From assembly GCF_900115365.1 (NCBI RefSeq), contig NZ_FOWD01000009.1:62001-126000 (forward strand): 64,000 bases of DNA, read 5' to 3'. Position numbers and translations under genes: made by a program. The first letter of the stretch is position 1. Each line of letters starts with the position of its first letter. The DNA is from Anaerocolumna aminovalerica (GTDB taxonomy: Bacteria; Bacillota; Clostridia; Lachnospirales; Lachnospiraceae). The notes under the pieces are model-generated. The model saw only the letters and a program-made list of their open reading frames with translations. It had not been told where the DNA came from and did no database searches. Shown in pieces: positions 9,233-18,799 of this stretch.

Positions 9233-12223
9233 CTATTCAACCTCCTTTACTAATGTCTCATCTAATGTTTCATTATTCAGTAACTTTATAACTTTGTCAA
9301 TGTCTATCGGAAGGGATTCTACCATACGCACTTTTGTTTTCTTATTCAACTCATGAACTTCTTTCATATTCTTCATAGAATCCGGAAGAACTACTAAGTC
9401 ATAATTATCTAGGTGTCTTAGGGCATATTGTATATCTTTACGATATTTTTTAGACTTATTATATTGTGCAATAGTAAAGTTATTAAAGCAATATATCTTC
9501 TTACCTTGTATTTGATCCAGAATATGAAGTAACATCAAGTCCATACCGGAATAATTAATTACATATTCAAAGTTCGTATCTCCAAAATGTTTTCTTAACT
9601 CCCTTAAAGCCAGACTCTGTATTTTACGTTTAGTAAAACCATTCTCAATACCATACTTAAATGTTAAGGTAAATGCTATATATTCTGATAACCTATAATT
9701 CTTACCCGGTTGCATCGGAAGATACCCTATATCTTTATTGAATAAAGATAAAAGGCTGGAGGTCTTCTTCATTCCATTCGCTTTAAAATGAATAAAATAG
9801 TTTCTTTTCTCTAAATTCATTCCATTCATTTTGTGAATGAAACTATTATCTTCTTCCGTATCCTTAAGTGCCTTTACATGAACAAGAACATTAGGCTTCT
9901 TTACCTTTTTGTACTCAATGGTCTTAAGTCCGCATTCTTCCTGCAAAAATACTGTATCACATACATTTCTGGCAGTATCTTCGGAATCGTAACTGCAGAA
10001 GCGTTCAAAGAACAATGGATATTCACAATCTTCTTTTATCTCTTTATTAATTTCATCCATTAATTCTTCCACAGTGTCTACTTTTGGAAGGTCCATTTCA
10101 TCCAAACTAATATAGATACCTCTATCTTTTAAGTACTCTTCTCTGTCATATGTGAATAGAATCATTTTCTTCTTAGAAACTGCATAATCGAACATAATAC
10201 TGGAGTAATCAGTAATTAGCAAGTCACTGGCATTTAAGAAATCATAAGTTTCATATTCACTAGGAAATTGACGTATATGAATGAAATCATCATAATTAAT
10301 TTCACTCTTAACAAAAGGATGTAGTTTTACATATAAAATCTGATTCTCTTGTAGTTTATAATCAATGCGAGCTAAATAACTATAGATTCTGGCTACTTGT
10401 TCTTTGTTTTGCTTCTTATGAAGTAAACCTCTCCAAGTAGGCATATATACAATTACTTGTTTGTCTTCAATTTTACATTCTTTACGGATAATATCTCTTC
10501 TGTCTGTGCGGTAAAAAGCAGAGTTTCTTGGATAACCGGATAATAATACCTTACCTTCATATATCTTATCCAGCATATAATCATTCAAAAATACATCTTT
10601 TGAAAAATCATTCTGATATAACAAATAATCTGCGATATTGAAATTTCTCTGAACATTACCAAGACCGTATTCTCTATCCGGTACGGCCCTACCCATAGCT
10701 TTCAGAGGAGTTCCATGCCAGGTATTTAAATATACCTGTTCCGGTTTCTTGATAAAGTAAGGTGGCAAACTGGTATCCGTAACAAGGTACTTAGCAGTAG
10801 CAATGGCTTTTAGGTATTCATTGGAATGTAATTCAATAAAGCGTACATGACGAATACCATAGTTATTTAATAATGTTCTATAGGTTTCATTCAGTTCTTT
10901 TTTCAGAACAAGAAAAACACGGTAGTCCTTGTATTTATCCCTACCTGTTTCATAAATCATATTAAAGATATTACCGGCTAAATCTTCTCCATGTTTTGAT
11001 TCAAAGAGAATGTCTTTATCATTGACACTTAACTCTTCATAATACTTAGTATATTTTACATCTATAGGCATATGAAATAGCTTAAGAAAAGGTAGTTTCT
11101 TTAACTTCTTCTTAATCAATGCCTTTTTGTTCCTGCTTCTTCTAAATTTTCTCCACTTTCCGTTTAACTTAGTCTTTAATTTCCTTAGTTTCTGAGCAAT
11201 TCGTAATACAAAACCAGGAACCCTGTCACGGAAAGTAATATAACGTATGGTCTTATTCCTGTCTACATAATATTTTAGATGCTTTTTAATAGCAGCACCG
11301 GAGCAATACTTTAGGTATTGGTTATCCTGCCAGCCCGGTATCTCTTTCTCTAAGAAATCTTGTGTTTCGTTAATAATATCTATCTTTAGCTGTAATTGGC
11401 CTTTCTTCTCATCGGCATAGAAAGACTCATAACGATAAAAGAAATGCCTTGTACAGATATATTCTAATTCTTCTTTGAAAGTATCAAACAAATCATGTTC
11501 TTTCATAAAATCAAATAATAAACCAAAGGCTGTAACAATATCCTTGGTTGCTTCTGAAAAACTATTTAAGAACCCACCTTGGGTGGTCTTACGATAATTA
11601 TAGAGAGGCTCATGAACCACTCCAATACTCTCCGCTCTTGTTACTGCTTCAAAGGCAACAACAAGGTCTTCGAACCGTATTCCTTCCGGGAATCTTATTC
11701 CTTCTAATAAAGAACGTTTATAAAGCTTGTCCCAAGGGAATGGTGAAGCATGTGCCAATTCAAACTTTCTCTCAGACATCTTAAAGTTCTGATTCATAGA
11801 AAATATCTTAAGAACCTTACGTCTTGGCTCTTTTTTACCTTCAACTTCGTATACATTATATCTGGCACACATAACCAGGTCATTGTAGTCTTTTATTGCC
11901 TTCCTGTATAACTTCTTTGCCATATCCAGTTCAATATAATCATCGCTGTCAACAAACATAACGTAATCACCAGAGGCTCTATCAAGTCCATAGTTACGGG
12001 CATGGCTAACACCTCGGTTCTCTGTTGAAAACACTTTTACTTTATCCGGGTACTTCTTAGCGTATCTTTCCAATATCTCTATACTATTATCAGGACTACC
12101 GTCATTCACTGTAATAATCTCTATCTCTTGTAAGGTTTGGTTAACCAAACTTTCCATACATTGCTTAAGATACTTTTCAACATTATACACAGGGACAATA
12201 ATACTAACCTTGTACTTATTCAT
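9233..12223 (-). CDS. GT2 glycosyltransferase - TagF-like glycerophosphotransferase fusion
   Basis: About 996 residues. Residues 1-230 are a GT2 (GT-A) domain: VSIIVPVYNVEKYLKQC, VNDGSPDN and VDSDD, the metal-binding DXD. Residues about 390-720 are a CDP-glycerol:polyglycerophosphate glycerophosphotransferase domain (TagB/TagF type): YLNTWHGTPLKAMGR, YMPTWRG, LITDYSSIMFDYAV. The final 250 residues are unassigned; they end like an incomplete GT-B half (YVINYSGMDLMLLHILDQI). It likely builds a phosphodiester-linked wall polymer in the cytoplasm. The ATG at 12223 is chosen over an upstream ATG at 12271 because AGGAGG precedes it and the GT2 motif then starts at residue 5. It is followed immediately by the pyruvyltransferase fusion. 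Confidence 0.88.
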   Translation of the reverse strand: MNKYKVSIIVPVYNVEKYLKQCMESLVNQTLQEIEIITVNDGSPDNSIEILERYAKKYPDKVKVFSTENRGVSHARNYGLDRASGDYVMFVDSDDYIELDMAKKLYRKAIKDYNDLVMCARYNVYEVEGKKEPRRKVLKIFSMNQNFKMSERKFELAHASPFPWDKLYKRSLLEGIRFPEGIRFEDLVVAFEAVTRAESIGVVHEPLYNYRKTTQGGFLNSFSEATKDIVTAFGLLFDFMKEHDLFDTFKEELEYICTRHFFYRYESFYADEKKGQLQLKIDIINETQDFLEKEIPGWQDNQYLKYCSGAAIKKHLKYYVDRNKTIRYITFRDRVPGFVLRIAQKLRKLKTKLNGKWRKFRRSRNKKALIKKKLKKLPFLKLFHMPIDVKYTKYYEELSVNDKDILFESKHGEDLAGNIFNMIYETGRDKYKDYRVFLVLKKELNETYRTLLNNYGIRHVRFIELHSNEYLKAIATAKYLVTDTSLPPYFIKKPEQVYLNTWHGTPLKAMGRAVPDREYGLGNVQRNFNIADYLLYQNDFSKDVFLNDYMLDKIYEGKVLLSGYPRNSAFYRTDRRDIIRKECKIEDKQVIVYMPTWRGLLHKKQNKEQVARIYSYLARIDYKLQENQILYVKLHPFVKSEINYDDFIHIRQFPSEYETYDFLNASDLLITDYSSIMFDYAVSKKKMILFTYDREEYLKDRGIYISLDEMDLPKVDTVEELMDEINKEIKEDCEYPLFFERFCSYDSEDTARNVCDTVFLQEECGLKTIEYKKVKKPNVLVHVKALKDTEEDNSFIHKMNGMNLEKRNYFIHFKANGMKKTSSLLSLFNKDIGYLPMQPGKNYRLSEYIAFTLTFKYGIENGFTKRKIQSLALRELRKHFGDTNFEYVINYSGMDLMLLHILDQIQGKKIYCFNNFTIAQYNKSKKYRKDIQYALRHLDNYDLVVLPDSMKNMKEVHELNKKTKVRMVESLPIDIDKVIKLLNNETLDETLVKEVE

Positions 12224-12331
12224 ATAAAACCTCCTGATTTGATGGCTATCCACTAAGAAGGATTTTAACATAGTTGACGTTTGATTGCAATAATAATCCT
12301 ACAAAGTAACTTTCTTATAAAAGATTCTACC

Positions 12332-12375
12332 AAAAAAAGTTACCTTGAACGGTCATATTGACAGTTCAAGGTAAC
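12332..12375 (-). terminator. terminator of the large Ig-like surface protein gene
   Basis: GTTACCTTGAAC (12339-12350) pairs with GTTCAAGGTAAC (12364-12375), a perfect 12-bp stem. Read leftward it is followed by a run of seven T. It lies about 35 bases past the surface protein stop. Confidence 0.9.
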
Positions 12376-12408
12376 AAAATAACTAATTAATTAATATTAA
12401 GCTAAAGA

Positions 12409-14793
12409 CTATTTTAAATAAAATGGTTTATTAAGAGTAAGTGTTGTTTCAATTTCGTGGTCACCAACTTTATTTATTACAGTAACATTTTCAATGAGCA
12501 CTTGATTAGTAAGTACCTTACCCTTAGCGGACTGAATTGGAAGTTCGTTACCATTAGCATCTCTAACTTTTAATGTTTCTACTGCTGCATCTAATGGAGT
12601 TCCAATAGTATCAATTGTAAGTTTTTCTACTTTAACTGTAGGAAGTACTTGTGTATCTCTTATTGTAAAGTATGAAGTCTTTTCATCTACTTTATTTGTA
12701 ATTTCATTATCAAACTTTGCAACTACTTTATAACGTCCAGTAGGCAGTTTTTTAATTGCTTGACCGGATACTTGAGGAGTAGTCTCTACAGTAAGAGTTT
12801 CAATTCCTGCACCAGTAACTAATACGTCACCATTTGGTTTATAAACTGTAACATCTTTCATTTCCATATAACTATGAAGTACATTACCTTTATATTTACC
12901 TACACTGATGGTAATATTTTTACTATCTAATTTAGTATCTTCATAAATTACTGTATCCAAATTATTTGTTGATAATAAAGGTTGATATGTTGTTGAAGCT
13001 TTATCATTAACTTCTAAAACTCTTACTGTTACACCATATCTCTTATTACCTGCTTCAATTGTAAATGCATGAGTTCCTGCATCTGCACCTAAGCCATTGA
13101 AGATTATTGTTGTACCTTCTACCCTATGTGAAGGAGGTGTAAGTTTTGAATTTTGTGGAGTAACTAAAATCTCTGCATCTGGAATTTTCACTCCATACTG
13201 ATCGTTTACAGTAACTTCAATTCTTGCCTTATCACCACCTGTAACTTTATCTGAATTAGAAACAGTTACACTGCCTTTATCTACTGCTATAGAAGCAACG
13301 GTTCTCTTATCAGAAACAGTTACTGGAAGTGTCCAACTTGTTTTACCAGTAGTTGCAATAACATATACGCTACCTTTTTTGATAGGATATAATTTACCAT
13401 CAGCATCTACTGCAAGTACATCACCATTGGATGAACTATATTTAATATCATCATTATTAACATATTCATCGTTAGAACCTTTTACTCTTACAAAGATTCT
13501 ATAACCGTAATCATCAAGAGCAATTCTTGTATTAGGTGTTACTTTATCCCAGTTTGCTGGCTCATCTTTTGCAATAGTGTATTTTTCATAAGTACCAAAA
13601 GTAATTTCTGAAGCATCTACTGCAACAATTGTGCCTTTTACTGAAACGGTAACTTCTTCACCATCTTTGTAAGTCCAAGTATGGTATGTTAGTGTAACAT
13701 TTGCAATATCACCTTTATTGTATAAAGTGATCTTACCATCATCTGTAGAATAACCAGTCTTAGTATCAACATCCATAGTTACTCTGCTAGCATCAATTAT
13801 ACTTGTAATATCAATGCCATTAGCATCAAATAAAGTATATTCAACTTTTGTTTCTTCACCGAATACAACTTTAGTTGTCTTAAGAGCTATAGATGCAACT
13901 TCTCCAACACTTGCTGTGAAGTTGAATGCTTTTTCGTCATAAGTAAGTTTGTATTCTTTCTTATCAGCAAAGCTTAAATAAGTTTCTAAAGTAACAGTTT
14001 TTCCATCATTTGAGAATGATAAACCTTTAACTGCTTGAACTGAATGAGTTGAAACTTCTTCAATAGCGAAATCTGAAGCTTTAAGAGTCTCAGATACATC
14101 CTTGCTGAAAGTTAAAGAAAGTTTGTTAGCTGCTGTTTGTTTAACACTTAATAAACCATCAACAACTGTTACTTTAACTTCGTCATATTTGTTGTATTTG
14201 CTATTGTTTGCTGTGAACCAAGCACCTTTAGAAGCAACTTTGATAGTAGCTTCACCAGCTGCAACAGCTGTTACGATACCAGTTTTTGTATCAACTGTAG
14301 CTACTTTTTCATCACTTGAAAAATATCTTAAAGTATCAGTTGAGTTAGCTGGAGTCTTAACTGCGTCAAGATCTTTCTTTTCTCCAACTGCTAATTCGAA
14401 ATCTTCTGCACCGATGCTAACGCTTGTAGCACGTAATTTAACATCTAAGTCTAATTTGAATGCTTTGATAAGCTTTCCAGTTGATTTCTTGTAAGCATTA
14501 ACTTTAATTGTAGCTTTACCAGGAGCTACTGGAGTTACAATGCCACCTGTTTGAGTGATTTTAGCGATTTTAGCATTGCTAGTAAACCACTTGTAAGTGT
14601 TTGTTTTGTATACATTGTTTAGGCTGTAATCAACCTTTTTGCCCACATAAACTGTTTGTGGAGCTGTTTTTCCGCCTTGTTCAACAATTTTAGTAGCTGC
14701 AGCTGCAAATGCTGGTGCAGCAGGAGCAAAGCTCGTAACTACCATTGCTAAAGCAAGACCAGAAGCTAATTTCTTAAAGAAATTTTTCTTCAT
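12409..14793 (-). CDS. exported Ig-like (BIG_2) domain surface protein, possible S-layer protein
   Basis: A 794-residue secreted protein. Residues 1-30 form a signal peptide ending APAFA, with a likely cut before AAATK. Two BIG_2-type domains follow (about 45-120 and 125-210), each with the pattern WFTSNAKIAKI...GGIVTPVAPGKATIKV. Several further Ig-like units extend to the C-terminus (for example around 490-530, SSNGDVLAVDADGKLYPIKKG). No SLH or LPXTG anchor is visible. Lysine-rich composition, a strong RBS (AAGGAGG), tandem promoters and a dedicated terminator suggest high expression. The position next to wall-polymer genes and a pyruvyltransferase fits an S-layer or abundant wall protein. 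That role is inference. Confidence 0.78.
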   Translation of the reverse strand: MKKNFFKKLASGLALAMVVTSFAPAAPAFAAAATKIVEQGGKTAPQTVYVGKKVDYSLNNVYKTNTYKWFTSNAKIAKITQTGGIVTPVAPGKATIKVNAYKKSTGKLIKAFKLDLDVKLRATSVSIGAEDFELAVGEKKDLDAVKTPANSTDTLRYFSSDEKVATVDTKTGIVTAVAAGEATIKVASKGAWFTANNSKYNKYDEVKVTVVDGLLSVKQTAANKLSLTFSKDVSETLKASDFAIEEVSTHSVQAVKGLSFSNDGKTVTLETYLSFADKKEYKLTYDEKAFNFTASVGEVASIALKTTKVVFGEETKVEYTLFDANGIDITSIIDASRVTMDVDTKTGYSTDDGKITLYNKGDIANVTLTYHTWTYKDGEEVTVSVKGTIVAVDASEITFGTYEKYTIAKDEPANWDKVTPNTRIALDDYGYRIFVRVKGSNDEYVNNDDIKYSSSNGDVLAVDADGKLYPIKKGSVYVIATTGKTSWTLPVTVSDKRTVASIAVDKGSVTVSNSDKVTGGDKARIEVTVNDQYGVKIPDAEILVTPQNSKLTPPSHRVEGTTIIFNGLGADAGTHAFTIEAGNKRYGVTVRVLEVNDKASTTYQPLLSTNNLDTVIYEDTKLDSKNITISVGKYKGNVLHSYMEMKDVTVYKPNGDVLVTGAGIETLTVETTPQVSGQAIKKLPTGRYKVVAKFDNEITNKVDEKTSYFTIRDTQVLPTVKVEKLTIDTIGTPLDAAVETLKVRDANGNELPIQSAKGKVLTNQVLIENVTVINKVGDHEIETTLTLNKPFYLK

Positions 14794-14959
14794 ATTCTTT
14801 CTTCCTCCTTAAAATATATGTTTGGAATTATATTTTCTTATGTCCCAAGATGTTAATTATCCGACAAATTCATGAAGGATAACCCCACCCCGTAGACACA
14901 CATAAATATAATCATTCCAATAACAAGTTGATTATAACAATATTCAAACAAAAGGTCAA
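14794..14959 (-). promoter_or_regulatory. promoter and leader of the surface protein gene
   Basis: Reading leftward, TTGACC (14959-14954) and TATAAT (14936-14931) are 17 bases apart. The transcript would have an untranslated leader of roughly 130 bases ending in AAGGAGGAAGAAAGA before the ATG. A long leader is common for abundant surface-protein mRNAs. Confidence 0.7.
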
Positions 14960-15210
14960 GTCTTTTTACCTATATTTTTACTTTTTTGGCAATTTTCCAG
15001 TTGGGTTGAAAAATTCGGGTTTTACCTTATTTTTGACACATCTCAGCGGTTTATTATCAAGTCATTCTATGTCAATCTTCTGGTAATCCATTCCAAACGT
15101 CTTATATAGCTTTATGTCCTGTTTGTTTGAAGTTTTGTATGGAATTGACTATATCTAAGTCACTCTAATGGAACAAAGGAAGTTTTATTGTCCGCATTAT
15201 TTTTGACTTG

Positions 15211-15238
15211 CTTATATAATGCACCTTGATTGTGTCAA
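15211..15238 (-). promoter_or_regulatory. second, upstream promoter candidate for the surface protein gene
   Basis: Reading leftward, TTGACA (15238-15233) and TATAAG (15216-15211) are 16 bases apart, about 280 bases before the proximal promoter. The 14.96-15.31 kb stretch between thrC and the surface gene holds no ORF. Confidence 0.45.
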
Positions 15239-15317
15239 ATTTATGTCACGGTTTTGTCATAATCAGTTTATTTTCTTGTAATATATTGGGCAGCGTATAA
15301 ATTAGATTAAATTAAAA

Positions 15318-15359
15318 AGTTATCTCCATTTCTTTCAGTGAACAGAAATAGGGATAACT
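15318..15359 (-). terminator. terminator-like hairpin downstream of thrC
   Basis: AGTTATCTCCATTTCT pairs with AGAAATAGGGATAACT with two mismatches. Read leftward it is followed by TTTTTAATTT. It lies about 160 bases past the thrC stop. Confidence 0.6.
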
Positions 15360-15369
15360 ATTTATGAAA

Positions 15370-15433
15370 TAACTCATTATTAAAGTAACTCATTATTAAA
15401 GTAACTCACTACTAAAGTAACTCACTATTAGAG
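15370..15433. repeat. four tandem copies of a 16-bp unit
   Basis: The unit TAACTCATTATTAAAG occurs twice exactly, then as TAACTCACTACTAAAG and TAACTCACTATTAGAG, followed by a broken fifth copy. It lies between thrC and its terminator hairpin. Confidence 0.9.
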
Positions 15434-15521
15434 TAACTATTTTTGATTCCTATAGATTCATTACTTTGAATCTTAGTAACATAATATCCAGATAATATAA
15501 TATTCGGTATAACGTGCAATA

Positions 15522-17006
15522 TTACATCAGTATATTTTCTACCGTTTCTTGCATCTTATCTTTATCACATACTCTTGTATGAAGCACTGCCGCAGTTTTG
15601 ATTTCTTCAATTGCCTGAGGAATATCTGTTCCGGATAACTTGCTTAATTCATCTACCAGTTCAAACTCACCCAAACCATCATATTTCATATCAACAGCAT
15701 TCATCACACTTCTTGCAAACTTATAAGGGCTGGCCGTGGAAGCAATTATTGTTTTGGAAGTATCTCCGGTTTGTGTTCTATACTTGTTGTACACACTGGC
15801 CGCTACTGCAGTATGAGTATCGATGACATAGCCGGTTTTCTCATATAGCTTCTTTATAGTTTCTGCTGTTTCTGCTTCAGCAGCATATCCGGCTGTAAAT
15901 TCCTGCATCCTGAATTTCATTTCTTCCGTTATCTCGTACTCGCCCTTTGTACTTAAGGCTTTCATAAGTTCCAAAGTCTTATCTGCATCCTCTCCTGCAA
16001 TTTGGAAGATGAGCCGCTCTAAATTACTGGAGATCAAGATATCCATGGAAGGTGAGCTGGTTAGTATAAATTCTCTATTCTTATTGTAGATTCCTGTTTG
16101 GAAGAAATCGAATAATACTTTGTTATCGTTAGAAGCACAAAGTAGTTTGCCTATTGGTACCCCCATACATTTTGCGTAATATGCAGCTAAGATATTACCA
16201 AAGTTACCTGTTGGTACTACTACGTTAATCTTCTCACCTTCTGCAATTTCTTCATTCTTATATAGATTTGCATAGGAATATACGTAGTATACGATTTGAG
16301 GCACCAGACGGCCAATGTTAATGGAGTTGGCTGAGGAGAATTGATAGCCTTTCTCCTTCAATTTTGCTCCAAGCTCTTTATTGTTAAACATTGCTTTTAC
16401 GCCGTTCTGGGCATCATCAAAGTTTCCTCTGATGCCAATTACATAGGTGTTATCACCCTTTTGGGTTACCATTTGTTTTTCTTGTACTACACTGACTCCG
16501 TCCTTAGGATAGAATACGATAATCTTGGTTCCTTCTACATCTGCAAATCCAGCTAAAGCTGCTTTGCCGGTATCTCCTGAGGTTGCAGTCAGGATTACGA
16601 TTTCATCCTGTACCTGATTCTTTTTAGCCGCCGTGGTCAATAGGTGGGGAAGGATGGACAGTGCCATGTCTTTGAAGGCTATGGTTGCACCGTGGAATAA
16701 TTCCAGGTAATATGCCCCATCTGCTTTTACCAACGGTGCTATTTCCTCTGTATCGAACTTAGAATCATAGGCTTTCTCAATACAGGATTTTAGCTCTTCT
16801 TCCGTAAAGTCGGTCAGAAAAAGTTTCATCACTTCGTAGGCTGTTTGTTGGTAATTCAGGTCAGACAGTTCTTTCATAGATAGTTCCAATTTGGGAATAG
16901 ACTTAGGTACGTATAAACCTCCATCGTCAGCCAGTCCCTTTAAGATGGCTTTGGAAGCTGTAATGGGTTCACTATTGCTGCGTGTACTTTGATACATAAG
17001 ATTCAT
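15522..17006 (-). CDS. thrC: threonine synthase
   Basis: A 494-residue PLP enzyme converting O-phosphohomoserine to threonine and phosphate in the cytoplasm. The N-terminus YQSTRSN...GLADDGGLYVP is characteristic of the long fungal/enterobacterial-type threonine synthases. The PLP lysine is in HGATIAFKDMAL (about residues 104-115). TATSGDTGKAALAGF and VVPTGNFGNILAAYYAK provide the phosphate-binding loops. Length and motif order are normal. It is a single-gene unit with its own promoter. No T-box is visible upstream. A second ATG three codons in is an alternative start. Confidence 0.96.
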   Translation of the reverse strand: MNLMYQSTRSNSEPITASKAILKGLADDGGLYVPKSIPKLELSMKELSDLNYQQTAYEVMKLFLTDFTEEELKSCIEKAYDSKFDTEEIAPLVKADGAYYLELFHGATIAFKDMALSILPHLLTTAAKKNQVQDEIVILTATSGDTGKAALAGFADVEGTKIIVFYPKDGVSVVQEKQMVTQKGDNTYVIGIRGNFDDAQNGVKAMFNNKELGAKLKEKGYQFSSANSINIGRLVPQIVYYVYSYANLYKNEEIAEGEKINVVVPTGNFGNILAAYYAKCMGVPIGKLLCASNDNKVLFDFFQTGIYNKNREFILTSSPSMDILISSNLERLIFQIAGEDADKTLELMKALSTKGEYEITEEMKFRMQEFTAGYAAEAETAETIKKLYEKTGYVIDTHTAVAASVYNKYRTQTGDTSKTIIASTASPYKFARSVMNAVDMKYDGLGEFELVDELSKLSGTDIPQAIEEIKTAAVLHTRVCDKDKMQETVENILM

Positions 17007-17077
17007 AGTTATTCATTCCTTTTGATTATTTATATTTATTTATAAGTTTCAATAGTTTAGCGTGTTAAATTCTATGT

Positions 17078-17106
17078 ATTATAACATGTTAATTATGGGA
17101 GAACAA
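17078..17106 (-). promoter_or_regulatory. thrC promoter candidate
   Basis: Reading leftward, TTGTTC (17106-17101) is 17 bases from a perfect TATAAT (17083-17078), about 70 bases before the thrC start. Confidence 0.5.
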
Positions 17107-17147
17107 GAATTTTTAAATTAAAATTTTGAGAAATAGAAAATACAATA

Positions 17148-17186
17148 AAATGCCACTCTGAATGATCTGCACTCAGAATGGCATTT
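17148..17186 (-). terminator. terminator hairpin of the SleB-like hydrolase gene
   Basis: AAATGCCACTCTGA pairs with the segment ending CAGAATGGCATTT, starting about eight bases past the hydrolase stop. Its right arm contains TGCACTCAGAATG, the exact complement of a 13-mer in the 40.9 kb repeat. It ends in an A/T-rich tract when read leftward. Confidence 0.65.
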
Positions 17187-17193
17187 AGTTTGT

Positions 17194-18156
17194 TTAGCGG
17201 AAGAATTCATGTCCGCCGTATTTGAATAAGAATTCCAAATTGTTGTCAAACCAGGACATGCTTCTCTTTTCAGCTCTGGATCTTGCTGAGAAGTATAAAG
17301 CTCCTTTGGAGTAATCTTCTCCGTCCATCACTCTCTCAATGGCAGTAATGGTATCCTTCGAAACTTTAACGGACCAGTATCTTTGATCTTTAATTGGTGA
17401 AAATTGATACGTACCGCCATTTTTTTGGAATACAACACCTTTAACAGTATCCGGGAAGGTTTTACTCTTTACACGGTTTAAAATAACATTGGCTACAAGT
17501 ATTTTACCTTTGATGTCTTCCCCGGTTGCTTCAGCTTCCACAATTCGTTGTAATACTTCCTGATCCTCTAGTGATAAATTAACAACGGTTTTAAGTTTGC
17601 TAGCTGCTTGTGTTTCTTTTGCTGCTTCCCCAGCTTTATTGGATTCGATTTTTTCTGTACTAACTTTCTTTATTTGTTTTTTACTCTTATCCATTTTTGT
17701 ACTTTTATCAGTTGAACTGCTATCAACCTTGGCAGCTGCTCCTTTTTGGGAGTTTGCCTTTGTATTCTCTGTAGTACTTTCTAATGTGTTATCTAACATT
17801 AACCCCTTGGTAAATGGTTTTTTATATTCTTGGTAATTATCTGTTAAATTTAATAGTATGAATGGATTGTTATTCGTTATCTCCTTTGTAAGTCTTTCTA
17901 CTATATCGGTTCGTACTATTGCTTCATTAGCTGTTTCTTCCTCTATTTCTATGGTTTTTGTAATTGTACTCCCAACAAATTGCATTTCATAATTGCTTGC
18001 ACCATAGATATAGTCCGGACTAAGTATGAATAAGACCGTAGCCATCATATAAGCGATGACTGCCATACGGTTCTTATGCTTGCCATTCTTGTTTAAGAAT
18101 ATTGTTTTTAGTGATGGCATCTTAACCCTATGAAGAAACGAGTGTATATTTAGCAT
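17194..18156 (-). CDS. SleB-type cell wall hydrolase, membrane anchored
   Basis: A 320-residue protein. A hydrophobic segment near residues 31-48 (MAVIAYMMATVLFILS) gives a membrane anchor or uncleaved signal. A low-complexity Lys/Ser/Thr linker spans about 125-190. The C-terminal domain (about 195-320) is Hydrolase_2/SleB: VLQRIVEAEATGEDIKGK, VANVILNRV, FPDTVKGVVFQ, YQFSPI, GALYFSAR. In this family the Glu of EAE is the catalytic acid for muramic-lactam or peptidoglycan cleavage. It may be a cortex-lytic or vegetative cell-wall enzyme; sequence alone does not decide. The start has AGAGG eight bases upstream. Confidence 0.88.
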   Translation of the reverse strand: MLNIHSFLHRVKMPSLKTIFLNKNGKHKNRMAVIAYMMATVLFILSPDYIYGASNYEMQFVGSTITKTIEIEEETANEAIVRTDIVERLTKEITNNNPFILLNLTDNYQEYKKPFTKGLMLDNTLESTTENTKANSQKGAAAKVDSSSTDKSTKMDKSKKQIKKVSTEKIESNKAGEAAKETQAASKLKTVVNLSLEDQEVLQRIVEAEATGEDIKGKILVANVILNRVKSKTFPDTVKGVVFQKNGGTYQFSPIKDQRYWSVKVSKDTITAIERVMDGEDYSKGALYFSARSRAEKRSMSWFDNNLEFLFKYGGHEFFR

Positions 18157-18799
18157 GCATACATCCTCTTTTCTTATTTTTTTAGCTCAATTGTAGTATG
18201 GTAATATTTGATTGTTTTACCATTTTTTACAATTCCTCTTTTAAGCTTTAACAATTATATCATCTCACTTAATGGTGTCAATAAGCTTTCGTTAATTTTG
18301 GAACATAATACATATTTTATTTTCCATGCTTTTACATTATGTCGCATTTTAAACAAATATAAGTGTGCTGATATTTATTTTTTTAGTCAGTTTCTCTAAT
18401 CAGTTTTTAACAAATTGTTAACCATTTATTAAATATTTTACACCGCTTTTTTTCTTTTATTCACTTTTTAATAAGTTTTTTTCTTTTAAGTAATGGAAAA
18501 CCCTCATTTTAACTGCTTTTCCTTAGTTTTACTCACGTTATAATTTAACATTTATGTAACAATTACGTAATATTTGTTTTTTAGGTCTTATGGCTTACAT
18601 TGTTGAAAATGCTAGGGAAAAACGAGACTACTTCTGAAGTATATCCAGTTTATTACTTTCTATACATATAGTACGAAAAAATTTTTGATGCTATCCTAAC
18701 ATTGACATTCTATCTGCCTACAGTTTAATATGATAATAATACATTATTTAGAATCAGTGAATTGAGAATACATTCATTTACTTTAAGGAGGAGCATTCT
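18157..18799. other. intergenic region, no gene; promoter candidate for the AP2 protein
   Basis: This 643-base AT-rich stretch lies between divergent genes. Short frames in it have no RBS and low-complexity translations. Near the right end, TTGACA (18702-18707) and TAATAT (18726-18731) are 18 bases apart and could drive the AP2-domain gene. Nothing else is recognised. Confidence 0.4.

Noticed and set aside
15370-15433. CRISPR array
   Set aside because: Units are directly adjacent with no spacers and no cas genes are nearby.
15522-17006. T-box or riboswitch before thrC
   Set aside because: The leader is only about 70 bases and lacks a TGGNACCGCG-type motif or a terminator.
18208-18399. 63-codon rightward ORF in the 18.2-18.8 kb gap
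   Set aside because: No RBS, low-complexity AT-rich translation and no conserved-looking motif.
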